NCBI RefSeq assembly: GCF_009660225.1
Contig: NZ_CP045920.1
Location: forward strand, 1,860,001-1,924,000
DNA length: 64,000 nucleotides
Direction: 5' to 3'
Source: Pseudactinotalea sp. HY158
GTDB lineage: Bacteria; Actinomycetota; Actinomycetes; Actinomycetales; Beutenbergiaceae
Part shown: positions 10,375 to 18,589 of the stretch, in pieces
Layout of the letters: each line of letters starts with the position of its first letter
How positions within the stretch are numbered: the first letter of the stretch is position 1
The notes under the pieces: model-generated
Database searches by the model: none
Told to the model about the DNA's origin: nothing
The model's input: only the letters and a program-made list of their open reading frames with translations
Translations under genes and position numbers: made by a program

Positions 10375-11420
10375 CCACCCTGCTCGGGGCCCCCACCACG
10401 ACCGGATCCCGCATCGCCGCCATCGGCGGCTTCCGCGGTGAGAACCTCGTGACCAACGACGACATCGCCGGGCCGATCAACTCCTCCGACGAGTGGATCC
10501 GTCAGCGCACCGGCATCGTCACCCGCGCCCGGGCGGACCACGACACGACGATCGCCGACATGTCCACCGCCGCGGCCCAGGATGCACTCGCCAAGGCGGG
10601 CATCACCGGGGCCGACGTCGATGCGGTCATCGTCTCCACCGTGACCCACTTCGAGCAGACCCCGGCGCTGGCGACGATCGTCGCCGACCGGATCGGGGCC
10701 ACCCCCGCCCCGGCCTTCGACCTGTCCGCGGCGTGCGCCGGCTACTGCTACGGCATCGCCCAGGCAGACGCGATGGTACGGGCCGGTCTGGCGCGCACGG
10801 TCGTCGTGGTCGGAGTGGAGAAGATGAGCGACTTCATCGACCCGACCGACCGCACCATCTCGTTCCTGCTCGGCGACGGCGCGGGAGCGGCGGTCGTGAC
10901 CGCCTCGGACCAGACCGGCATCGGCCCGACCGTCTGGGGATCGGACGGCGGGCAGGCCGGCGTCATCTATCAGACCCGGTCGTGGCTCGACTACCGCCAT
11001 GAGGAGCTGGGCGAGCCCGAGGAGGAGACGCCCGAACTCGCCGAGGAGGTCTCCCAGATGCGCACCCCGACGCTGCGCCAGCTGGGGCCGACCGTGTTCA
11101 AGTGGGTCATCTCGACCATCCCGGGCGTGGCACGCCAGGCCGTGGCGGCGGCCGGGTTGACCCTCGACGACATCGAGGTGTTCATCCCGCACCAGGCGAA
11201 CATGCGCATCACCGATCAGCTCACCAAGCTCCTCAAGCTTCCCGACTCGGTCATCGTCGCCCGCGACATCGCCGAGACCGGGAATACCTCGGCGGCGTCC
11301 ATCCCGCTCGCGACCGAACGGTTGCTGCGGGAGGGCACGGCCCCGAGCTGCGCCGTCGCCCTCCAGGTCGGCTTCGGCGCCGGACTGGCCTATGCCGGCC
11401 AGGTCGTCGTCCTCCCCTGA
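10371..11420 (+). CDS. fabH: 3-oxoacyl-ACP synthase III
   Basis: FabH condenses a starter acyl-CoA with malonyl-ACP to begin fatty acid synthesis. The 349-aa protein has the complete Cys-His-Asn triad: C122 in LSAACAGYCYG, H274 in FIPHQANMRI and N305 in ETGNTSAASI. The N-terminal region has SSDEWIRQRTGI, typical of the family. Its ATG overlaps the fabD stop (ATGA), so the two are translationally coupled. Whether the starter is branched-chain acyl-CoA, as in most actinomycetes, cannot be read from the sequence with confidence. Confidence 0.96.
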   Translation: MTTLLGAPTTTGSRIAAIGGFRGENLVTNDDIAGPINSSDEWIRQRTGIVTRARADHDTTIADMSTAAAQDALAKAGITGADVDAVIVSTVTHFEQTPALATIVADRIGATPAPAFDLSAACAGYCYGIAQADAMVRAGLARTVVVVGVEKMSDFIDPTDRTISFLLGDGAGAAVVTASDQTGIGPTVWGSDGGQAGVIYQTRSWLDYRHEELGEPEEETPELAEEVSQMRTPTLRQLGPTVFKWVISTIPGVARQAVAAAGLTLDDIEVFIPHQANMRITDQLTKLLKLPDSVIVARDIAETGNTSAASIPLATERLLREGTAPSCAVALQVGFGAGLAYAGQVVVLP

Positions 11421-11486
11421 GGGCGCACCTCCCACCCGCACACCCCTAGGCTAGGAACCCCTAGCTACCCAAGAAACGGAGCCCCC

Positions 11487-11732
11487 ATGGCCAGCAACGA
11501 GGAGATCCTCGCCGGTCTCGCCGAGATCGTGAACGAAGAGACCGGTCTGCCCACCGACGCGGTGCAGCTCGACAAGTCCTTCACCGACGACCTGGACATC
11601 GACTCGCTGTCGATGATGACGATCGTCACCCTGGCGGAGGAGAAGTTCGAGGTGCGCATCCCCGACGAAGAGGTTCAGAACCTCACGACCGTCGGCGACG
11701 CCGTCAACTACATCGCCCAGGCGCAGGCCTGA
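11487..11732 (+). CDS. acpP: Acyl carrier protein
   Basis: An 81-aa acidic carrier protein. The phosphopantetheine attachment serine is S40 in DDLDIDSLSMM, preceded by LDKSFTDDL and followed by IVTLAEEKFEVRIPDEEV, the classic four-helix ACP pattern. It holds growing acyl chains for FabD, FabH and FabF. It lies 66 nt after fabH and 97 nt before fabF, and the second gap contains a hairpin that could set a higher acpP mRNA level than that of fabF. The start ATG follows AACGGAG at about 6 nt. Confidence 0.97.
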   Translation: MASNEEILAGLAEIVNEETGLPTDAVQLDKSFTDDLDIDSLSMMTIVTLAEEKFEVRIPDEEVQNLTTVGDAVNYIAQAQA

Positions 11733-11757
11733 TTCCTGCCCCCGTGGCTCCGGTCCT

Positions 11758-11788
11758 CGGAGGGCGCACCGTTTCGGTGCGTCCTCCG
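11758..11788 (+). terminator. Hairpin between acpP and fabF
   Basis: CGGAGG-G-CGCACCG pairs with CGGTGCG-T-CCTCCG around a 3-4 nt loop. There is no U tract. It may be a partial terminator or an mRNA-stabilising 3' hairpin for acpP. Confidence 0.65.
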
Positions 11789-11829
11789 GTGACCGGCCCG
11801 CTCCCGGAACGAACGAAGAAGGCCGTCTC

Positions 11830-13065
11830 ATGAGTGACCATGTACCCGTCGTAGTCACGGGCCTCGGTGTGACCTCCCCGCTGGGTGGGGACGTCCCCAC
11901 CACCTGGTCGGCCGCCCTCGCGGGCACCTCCGGCGTGGCGACCATGACCCACGAGTGGGTCGAGAAGTACGACCTGCCGGTGACCTTCGCGGGCGAGCTC
12001 GCCGTGCCCGCGGCCGACGTGCTCCCGCTGCCGCAGCGCAAGCGGATGGATCCCAGCGCGCAGTTCGCCGTCATCGCCGCCCGTGAGGCGTGGGCCGATG
12101 CCGGCTCCCCCGACGTTCCCGGTGAGCGGATCGGCTCCGTCATCGCCTCGGGGATCGGCGGGGTGTGGACCCTGCTCAGCTCCTGGGACACCCTGAAGGA
12201 GAGCGGGGCACGCCGGGTGCTGCCGCTCACCGTGCCCATGCTCATGCCGAACTCGCCGGCCGCCTACGTCTCCCTCGAGGTCGGGGCCAAGGCCGGCGCG
12301 CACACGCCCGTCTCCGCCTGCGCCTCGGGCGCCGAGGCGATCGGCTATGGGATCGAGATGATCCGCTCGGGCCGGGCCGACGTCGTCGTCGCGGGCGGCA
12401 CGGAGGCGGCCATCCACGCGCTCCCGCTCGCGGCCTTCGCGAAGATGCAGGCGCTCTCGACCCGCAACGACGACCCACAGGCCGCCTCGCGGCCCTACGA
12501 CACCGAGCGCGACGGGTTCGTGCTCGGTGAGGGCGCCGGGGTGCTCGTGCTCGAGCGGGAGGACCATGCGCTGGCCCGTGGGGCCACGATCTACGCCCGG
12601 CTCAGCGGCGTCGGGCTCAGCTCCGACGCCTACGCGATCGCCCCGCCGGACCCGACGGGTGCCGGTCAGGAGACCGCGATCCGGCTCGCGCTCGAGGACG
12701 CCGGGCTCACCGCCGGCGACATCGCGCACGTGAACGCCCACGCCACCTCCACCCCCGTCGGCGACGGGATCGAGGCGGCGGCGATCGCGCGTGCCATCGG
12801 GGATCAGGCGGTGGTCTCGGCCACGAAGTCGATGACGGGCCACCTGCTCGGCGGCGCCGGGGCACTCGAGGCGATCTTCACGGTGCTCGCGCTGCGGGAC
12901 CGGCTCGCGCCCCCGACGATCAACGTCGACTCCCCCGAGCCCGACCTGCCGATCGACCTCGTGCGCGACGCGCCCCGGGAGCTGCCGGCCGGCGATATCG
13001 CCGCGATCAACAACGCCTTCGGGTTCGGCGGGCACAACGTGGCCCTCGTGGCCACGAGCGTCTGA
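11830..13065 (+). CDS. fabF: 3-oxoacyl-ACP synthase II
   Basis: FabF is the elongating beta-ketoacyl-ACP synthase. The 411-aa protein begins with VPVVVTGLGVTSPLGGDV. The catalytic set is C164 in SACASGAEAIG, H304 in NAHATSTPVGDG and H338 in TKSMTGHLLGGAG. The C-terminal NNAFGFGGHNVALV is also standard. It is the last gene of the fabD-fabH-acpP-fabF cluster and is followed by a strong bidirectional terminator. Confidence 0.96.
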   Translation: MSDHVPVVVTGLGVTSPLGGDVPTTWSAALAGTSGVATMTHEWVEKYDLPVTFAGELAVPAADVLPLPQRKRMDPSAQFAVIAAREAWADAGSPDVPGERIGSVIASGIGGVWTLLSSWDTLKESGARRVLPLTVPMLMPNSPAAYVSLEVGAKAGAHTPVSACASGAEAIGYGIEMIRSGRADVVVAGGTEAAIHALPLAAFAKMQALSTRNDDPQAASRPYDTERDGFVLGEGAGVLVLEREDHALARGATIYARLSGVGLSSDAYAIAPPDPTGAGQETAIRLALEDAGLTAGDIAHVNAHATSTPVGDGIEAAAIARAIGDQAVVSATKSMTGHLLGGAGALEAIFTVLALRDRLAPPTINVDSPEPDLPIDLVRDAPRELPAGDIAAINNAFGFGGHNVALVATSV

Positions 13066-13091
13066 GGCCCGCGCGCCGCGCGGATACGGCA

Positions 13092-13121
13092 GTGGCGGGG
13101 AGCTCACCGGCTCCCCGCCAC
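13092..13121. terminator. Bidirectional terminator between fabF and the DUF3145 gene
   Basis: GTGGCGGGGAGC and GCTCCCCGCCAC form a perfect 12-bp stem around a 6-nt loop. It is placed between two convergent genes, 26 nt after fabF and 37 nt from the end of the DUF3145 gene. Confidence 0.88.
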
Positions 13122-13158
13122 ACGTATATCCGCCCCTCGGCCGCCCCTCGGCCGACCC

Positions 13159-13662
13159 TCAGCCGACCCGGTGCAGCCAGCGCACCGGTACCCCGGCACC
13201 GGCGTACCGGAAGGGTTCGAGTTCGTCGTCCCACGCCTGGCCCAGGGCGAGGTCGAGCTGCTGGCGCATGCGCACGGGATCGTGCGCATGGTCCATCGCC
13301 GAGCGGATCCGATCCTCCGGCACGACCGTGTTGCCGTGGGCGTCCACCTGGCCGTGGAAGATGCCCAGGTCGGGGGTGTGGCTCCAGCGGGAGCCGTCGG
13401 TGCCGCGGCTCGGCTCCTCCGTGACCTCGTAACGCAGGTGATTCCAGCCGCGCAGTGCCGAGGCGAGGTGGGCACCGGTGCCCGCCGGTCCGACCCACGA
13501 GATCTCCGTGCGATACATGCTGGGCGCGGCCGGCTGCTCGGTCCATTCCGCGAGCACCTGCGCCGTGGGCAGCACGTTTCCGATCGCCCACTCGACGTGG
13601 GGGCACAGGGCACGTGGCGCCGAGTGCACGAAAATCACCCCACGGGTGATCACACCAGACAT
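13159..13662 (-). CDS. DUF3145 family protein
   Basis: A 167-aa actinobacterial protein of unknown function. It starts with SGVITRGVIFVHSAPRALCP, contains WNHLRYEVTEEPS and SHTPDLGIFHGQVDAHGN, and ends with the conserved PVRWLHRVG, all as in DUF3145. It is regularly found beside fabF in actinobacteria, as here, in convergent orientation. The ATG at 13662 (second of two adjacent ATGs) was chosen because GGAAAGGAG lies about 6 nt upstream. No transmembrane segment is seen. Confidence 0.9.
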   Translation of the reverse strand: MSGVITRGVIFVHSAPRALCPHVEWAIGNVLPTAQVLAEWTEQPAAPSMYRTEISWVGPAGTGAHLASALRGWNHLRYEVTEEPSRGTDGSRWSHTPDLGIFHGQVDAHGNTVVPEDRIRSAMDHAHDPVRMRQQLDLALGQAWDDELEPFRYAGAGVPVRWLHRVG

Positions 13663-13791
13663 CATCCGCTCCTTTCCGTCAGACCCGAGATGCGTCTTCC
13701 CCAACGAATCTCATAGCCCGCCGGAACGGGTGCGGCACTTCTTCCCGACCCATCATGCCCGATCCGCGCCGATTTGGCACGTCGACGCCTG

Positions 13792-13825
13792 CCCGGGCCC
13801 CGCCGACACGCCGACGGGGCCCGGG
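13792..13825 (-). terminator. Terminator hairpin after the GH3-esterase gene
   Basis: CCCGGGCCCCG and CGGGGCCCGGG form an 11-bp perfect stem with a 12-nt loop, 26 nt downstream of the stop of the large minus-strand gene. No U tract is seen. Confidence 0.75.
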
Positions 13826-13851
13826 ATTCAGGGGTGAGTGCTCCGGTCGTC

Positions 13852-16800
13852 TCAGGAACCGGCACCCGCAGGCCGTCGCCGGGCGACGAGCACGGCGGCG
13901 CCACCGAGCAGCAGGGCGAGCACGACCAGTCCGGTCACGGGGCTCATGTCAGCCCCGGTGTCGGGCAGCGAACCGGTCGGCCCGGTGGTCTCGGTCGGCG
14001 CCGCGGTGGGATCGGTCGGGTCGAGATCCGCCACCCCGATCCGGTCGAGGAGCTCGTTCGCGACGTCCACGAGGTAGTCCGCACCCCAGTCCGAGAGGTA
14101 CCCGGCCTCGATCTGTCCGGCGTCGAAGGTGCGCATGAGGTCGAGGTAGTCCGCCCGCGTGCCGTAGGTGTCGGCGAACTCCTCGGCGGAGATGAGGTCC
14201 ATCGACCCGTACACCGCGCCCGGGCTCGCCGCACCGAGGTACTGCCCGAGCGGGTACTCGAGGAGTCCGGACCGCACGCCCCCGGTCACGTTGCCGGACT
14301 CGTCGCGCACGAGGTCGCCGCCGGCCTGGTCGTACCAGAGCGATGCCGCCGGGACCGTGCCCTGCTGGTCCGCGTCGATGAGCGCCTCGGCCGCCGCGAT
14401 GATCGTCGGCTCGAGCGGGTAGATGTTGAGCGAGGCGCGGAACGCCTCCTCGTGCACGTCCGTGTTCGGAAGCCGGCCCGCCTGGTAGATCTCCTCGTCG
14501 GCCGGGATCACCGGCGAGAGTAGATCGGTGTGCGGGGTGCCGGGCACCTGCCACTGGAAGTTGTTCGCGGGCTCGTCCCGCTCCGCCAGGCCGGCCGTGC
14601 CGAACAGCGACGCATCCCCCTCGGAGGTGACCGAGATGAGCGGGACGTCGAGTGCCGCCGGCCGATCCGGCAGGAGGTCCAGGCCGCCCGTGTCTCCCTG
14701 CTGCAGCGGCCGGTCGAAGGTGCCTCCGACGGTGTTGAGGTAGCCGTCCCACAGGGATCCGCCGTTGGCGTCGGCCTGCGCCTCGTGGAAGTTGTCGACG
14801 TAGGTGCGCAGGTAGACCCCGGACTGGGACTGGCCGAGCAGCAGCGTCGTCTCCGGGGACATGCCCCCGAGGATGCTGCCCGCGTCGCGGTCGAGGAGCA
14901 CGCCGAGCTGGGTGGTGATGTCCCACACGAGGCCCTCCTCCGCGCCCGGAACGACCATGAACGGGTCGAAGGAGCCCGGGTCGTCCGGGTCGGCGACGAT
15001 CGGGTCGCGACCCGTGTCCTCGACGTCCCAGCTCAGGGCCGCGTAGCGCTGCGGATCGTAGTTGTGCAGCGCGTCGACCTGGATCGGCTTGGAGGTGAGG
15101 CCGATGACGGCGTGGCCCTCCTCGAGCGCCCACTGCCACATCCGGCGCCAGTGGTCCTCTCCCGGGAACCCGTTCGAGGCGTTGAGGATGTCCACGAGCA
15201 CGACGCCGGAGAAGTCGGCCGCATCGGCCGGGCGCCGCACGAGGATGTTGTTCGTGTAGTCGGCCGCGTCGATCGCGGTCGCCGCACCGGACTCGCCGGA
15301 GTAGATCGAGCTCGTGCCGGAGAGGAAGTACTCCTCCTCGACGAAACCGTGGTCGGCGACGTCGAACGGCACGCGCGCGTTCGCCATCGACGACCACATG
15401 ACCGAGTTCTCCGTCTCGGGGATCGGTCCGGTCACCTCCGGCTGCGCGGTGAGTGTGGACGGCGCCGCCTCGCCCTCGTAGCTCAGGCCGTATCCGAAGG
15501 GGTACAGCGCGCCGTCGGTCGTCTCGTCGTAGCCGGGCCGGTCGCTGTCCTGTTCGAGGATCGCCTCGGCGGTGCCGGCCAGCGCGAAGGGCATGCGGCC
15601 CTGGAAGTCGTGCTTCCCGGAGAGCACGTCGAGCAGCGCGCCGGTGCTCGTGCCGAAGTCGGCGACGATCGCGCCGACGTCTCGCAGGCCGGAGGCCTCG
15701 TCGAGCACGTACGGCTGGCGGAAGTAGACGTCGAGGATCACCTTGCTCGGGTCGCCGATCTCGGCGATGACCTCCTGGATCGTCTCCAGGGACGGGGTCA
15801 CCTCCCACGAGTCGGCGGCCTCCATGCCGGTGAAGTCGAGCACGCTCGACTCCCACGGGTAGGCCCCGCCGAAGCGCAGGCCGTTGTCGGTGCAGGCCGC
15901 GCCCTCGATGGTGCTGCACACGTCGGCCGCTCCCCACGGGCTCTGCCCGTCGTAGCCGGGGATGCCGTCGATGACGGCCGGGTTGACTCCGTGGTCGGGA
16001 TCGAGGCCCGAGGCCGGGTCGTTCGAGACGTAGTCGCCGCCACTGGCATTCGCGGTGAGGGAGATGACGGCGTAGTCGTTGCCCGCGGCGCTCGGGCGCC
16101 CGGCCCCGTCGGGGGTGTCGCCGCTCGTCACGTCGTAGCCGCGGTCGGCGACGGCGGCGCCGTCGATCCCGCCGAGCACGTACACGCTCGCGTCGTCAGC
16201 GAGTGGGAGCACGGGGCCACCGGGGGTCTGGGAGTTCTCGAGCAGCACGAGCGAGTCCCGCTGGGTCTGCAGGCCCACCTCGCGGTGCGCGGCGGCACCG
16301 ACCGTCTCGGTCGCCCCGGCCGGATCGACGTAGGGGTTCTCGAACAGGCCCATGCGGAAGAACTGCACGAGGATGCGTTCGGCGGCGAGGTCGACCCGAG
16401 CCTCGTCGACGAGGCCGTCGGCCACGAGGTCGAGGATCACCTGCACGTCGTGGAATCCGGACAGGGTGTCGGTGCCGCTGTTGATCGCGGCGGCCACCCG
16501 CTCGGGCACGGTGGCGTCCTCGAGCCCCCAGGCGCGGTCGGTGATGATGCCCGTGTCGGAGTTGACGTAGCCGGGGAAGCCGAGCTGGTCGCGCAGCAGT
16601 CCGTTGACGATCGCATCGGAGAAGGCCATACCGGTCTCCGGCAGCTCCTCGCCGTTGTAGGTGACGTCGACCGGCACACCGTAGTACGGCATGATCGAGG
16701 AGACGCCCGCCTCGATCGCGGCCTCGAACGGCTTGAGGTGCTCGCCGAACATATCGGCCGGGTAGACCTGCCCCTTGCCGAAGGCGTAGTGCGGGTCGAG

Positions 16801-17790
16801 GCCGAGCTGCTGGGGGCCACCGCCCGGGAAGTGCTTGAGGGTGAGCGCCACCTGAGACTCGGGGGTGAGCGCGAGCCCGTCCTCGCCGACCTCGCCCTGG
16901 AGGGAGGAGACGAGCGAGGTCATGATGTTCGCGTTGAGGTCGGCGTCCTCCGTGAACGTCTCGTGGGCGCGGTACCAGCGGGGTTCGGTGGACAGGTCGG
17001 CCATGTAGCCGTACATCCCGCGCAGCCCGATCGAGGCCCATTCGTCGCCCATGATCGAGGCGAAGTCCTCGACGACGGACATGTCGCCCGTCGTCGGGTC
17101 CTCGCCCGTGGCGGCGGCCTCGGCACCGAGGGCCGCGGCGGCGATGCCGGCCTCCTTCGGGAAGGACGTGAACGCGCCGGCGGACTCGTTGATGCCCGCC
17201 CGGGCGTTCGGGTCGATGTGGTTGCGCGCGTTCGACTTGAACAGCGACGGGATGCCGAGCCGGGTGGCCTCGCTCATCTCCTGGACGGAGTTCGTGAACT
17301 GCGCCGCCTCGGCCGGGGTGACCACGGTCGAGGCGCGGAAGCCGCCACCCGCCTCACCGCAGACCGCATCCTCCGGGCCGGCGACCGTGTTCCGGAAGAC
17401 GAACAGGTGCATGGCCTGGTTCTCGATGTAGTCCGTGCCCTCGGCCGGGACGGCGCCACGCACGCCGTCCTCGCAGGCGGCGTTGAGCGTGTCGATGAGC
17501 ATGAGCCCGGACTTCTCCGTCAGGCTCATCCGCTCCACGAGGTCGCCCGTGCGGTCGTCGGCGGAGAGCCGCCAGTCCTCGTAGGGGTCGAGCGCGCCGT
17601 TGCCGTTGAGGTCGCGGAACTCGAGATCGTCGACCGTGATGATCTCCTTCACCCGCGACTCGAGCTGTGGCTGCTCCGCCGGCGGCACGGCGGTCTCCGC
17701 GCCGGCCGCGACGCTCAATCCGAGGGTGAGCGGAACCACGGCGGCGGCCGCCACCATGGTCCGTACGCCTCGTCGTCTGTGCACTGACAT
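13852..17790 (-). CDS. Sortase-anchored GH3 glycosidase / alpha-beta hydrolase fusion
   Basis: A 1312-aa exported protein. A signal peptide (about 1-35, hydrophobic AAAAVVPLTLGLSVAAGA) precedes a family 3 glycoside hydrolase N-domain (about 85-480). This domain has HFPGGGPQQLG and the nucleophile-region GYVNSDTGI near residue 411. A GH3 C-domain follows (about 500-760). The second half (about 800-1240) is a separate alpha/beta hydrolase with the nucleophile elbow GQSQSG near 988; it resembles the alpha/beta-hydrolase family Pfam PF20091. The C-terminus is a sorting signal: LPDTG, a hydrophobic span and RRRPAGAGS. The ATG at 17790 is very close to AGGAGG, so a GTG 6 nt further is also possible. 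It is likely wall-bound and acts on acylated glycosides or polysaccharides; the substrate is unknown. Confidence 0.85.
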   Translation of the reverse strand: MSVHRRRGVRTMVAAAAVVPLTLGLSVAAGAETAVPPAEQPQLESRVKEIITVDDLEFRDLNGNGALDPYEDWRLSADDRTGDLVERMSLTEKSGLMLIDTLNAACEDGVRGAVPAEGTDYIENQAMHLFVFRNTVAGPEDAVCGEAGGGFRASTVVTPAEAAQFTNSVQEMSEATRLGIPSLFKSNARNHIDPNARAGINESAGAFTSFPKEAGIAAAALGAEAAATGEDPTTGDMSVVEDFASIMGDEWASIGLRGMYGYMADLSTEPRWYRAHETFTEDADLNANIMTSLVSSLQGEVGEDGLALTPESQVALTLKHFPGGGPQQLGLDPHYAFGKGQVYPADMFGEHLKPFEAAIEAGVSSIMPYYGVPVDVTYNGEELPETGMAFSDAIVNGLLRDQLGFPGYVNSDTGIITDRAWGLEDATVPERVAAAINSGTDTLSGFHDVQVILDLVADGLVDEARVDLAAERILVQFFRMGLFENPYVDPAGATETVGAAAHREVGLQTQRDSLVLLENSQTPGGPVLPLADDASVYVLGGIDGAAVADRGYDVTSGDTPDGAGRPSAAGNDYAVISLTANASGGDYVSNDPASGLDPDHGVNPAVIDGIPGYDGQSPWGAADVCSTIEGAACTDNGLRFGGAYPWESSVLDFTGMEAADSWEVTPSLETIQEVIAEIGDPSKVILDVYFRQPYVLDEASGLRDVGAIVADFGTSTGALLDVLSGKHDFQGRMPFALAGTAEAILEQDSDRPGYDETTDGALYPFGYGLSYEGEAAPSTLTAQPEVTGPIPETENSVMWSSMANARVPFDVADHGFVEEEYFLSGTSSIYSGESGAATAIDAADYTNNILVRRPADAADFSGVVLVDILNASNGFPGEDHWRRMWQWALEEGHAVIGLTSKPIQVDALHNYDPQRYAALSWDVEDTGRDPIVADPDDPGSFDPFMVVPGAEEGLVWDITTQLGVLLDRDAGSILGGMSPETTLLLGQSQSGVYLRTYVDNFHEAQADANGGSLWDGYLNTVGGTFDRPLQQGDTGGLDLLPDRPAALDVPLISVTSEGDASLFGTAGLAERDEPANNFQWQVPGTPHTDLLSPVIPADEEIYQAGRLPNTDVHEEAFRASLNIYPLEPTIIAAAEALIDADQQGTVPAASLWYDQAGGDLVRDESGNVTGGVRSGLLEYPLGQYLGAASPGAVYGSMDLISAEEFADTYGTRADYLDLMRTFDAGQIEAGYLSDWGADYLVDVANELLDRIGVADLDPTDPTAAPTETTGPTGSLPDTGADMSPVTGLVVLALLLGGAAVLVARRRPAGAGS

Positions 17791-18118
17791 GATCCTCCTC
17801 AATCATTCGAGGTCACCGGCAGGTGCGGACGACGGCTGTGACCGTGGCCGCTCCGGGTGACACGCCCCATACCCTGGCCGTCCCGGATCGGCGATGCTCA
17901 GCTGTTGCCGAAAATTGCCACGGTCCGTTACCGGAAAGTTTTCGGGGTCCACCCGACGGGTCAGGCTACGACCCTCCCGCGGACGTCGCGAAGGCGACTT
18001 TCGTCGTCCCAAGGCCTGCCGAAGGCCGGGTCATATCGGTCCGGACATGCAGGAGCGCCCGGGGCGATCGGTCGATCGGCACCCGGGCGCTCGCGCGTTC
18101 GGCTCTTCTCGTGCGCGG
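17791..18118. other. Upstream region of the GH3-esterase gene with a candidate operator
   Basis: About 330 bp without a gene. It contains an imperfect palindrome, CCGGAAAGTTTTCGG, at 17931-17945, and nearby GCCGAAAATTGC at 17907-17918. The GGAAA-G-TTTTC core resembles operators of LacI-family sugar regulators in actinobacteria, which would suit a glycosidase gene, but this is inference only. No other feature was seen. Confidence 0.35.
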
Positions 18119-18589
18119 CTACCGGAAGGCGCGCAGCACTTCGCGTCGCCGGCTTCCCGGCAGCAGGTCGATGTACAGCCTGCCGTCGAGGTGGTCGAGT
18201 TCGTGCAGCAGCGCGCGCGCCAGCAGGCCCGTGCCGACGACGGTCACCGGGGCGCCGTCGAGGTCGATGCCCGTGACCTCCACACGGTCCGGGCGGGTCA
18301 CCTCGAAACTGTGCCCGGGCACGCTCAGGCAGCCCTCGGGGCCGCTCTGCTCCCCCGTGGCCGAGACGAGCTCCGGGTTGATGAGGTAGCCGAGGTCGCC
18401 GTCCACGAGGTAGGAGAAGATCCGCAGGCCCACGCCGATCTGGTTGGCGGCGACCCCGGCTCGGCCGGGCTGGTCGACCGTGTCGAGGAGGTCCCGGACG
18501 ACGGACCGGATGCCCGGGGTGATCCCGCGCACCGGATCGCAGGTGGTGCGCAGGATCGGATCCCCGAACGGGCGGATCTCCCTGATCAT
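18119..18589 (-). CDS. def: Peptide deformylase
   Basis: Removes the formyl group from the N-terminal methionine of nascent proteins. All three family motifs are present in the 156-aa protein: GVAANQIGV (47-55), EGCLSVPG (85-92, Cys87 ligand) and HELDHLDG (129-136, two His ligands and catalytic Glu130). The N-terminal MIREIRPFGDPILR is also typical. It is at the short end for the family. The ATG overlaps the stop of the upstream membrane-protein gene (ATGA), so the two are translationally coupled, an unusual partner for a deformylase. Many actinomycetes carry a second def gene, so this may be a paralogue of the housekeeping enzyme. Confidence 0.93.
   Translation of the reverse strand: MIREIRPFGDPILRTTCDPVRGITPGIRSVVRDLLDTVDQPGRAGVAANQIGVGLRIFSYLVDGDLGYLINPELVSATGEQSGPEGCLSVPGHSFEVTRPDRVEVTGIDLDGAPVTVVGTGLLARALLHELDHLDGRLYIDLLPGSRRREVLRAFR

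Noticed and set aside
9384-11420. A single long reading frame suggesting a FabD-FabH fusion protein
   Set aside because: Its middle is Arg-rich nonsense. The true FabD C-terminal half is in another frame and fabH has its own ATGA-coupled start. The fusion is a product of the frameshift at 9780 and the lack of stops in GC-rich DNA.
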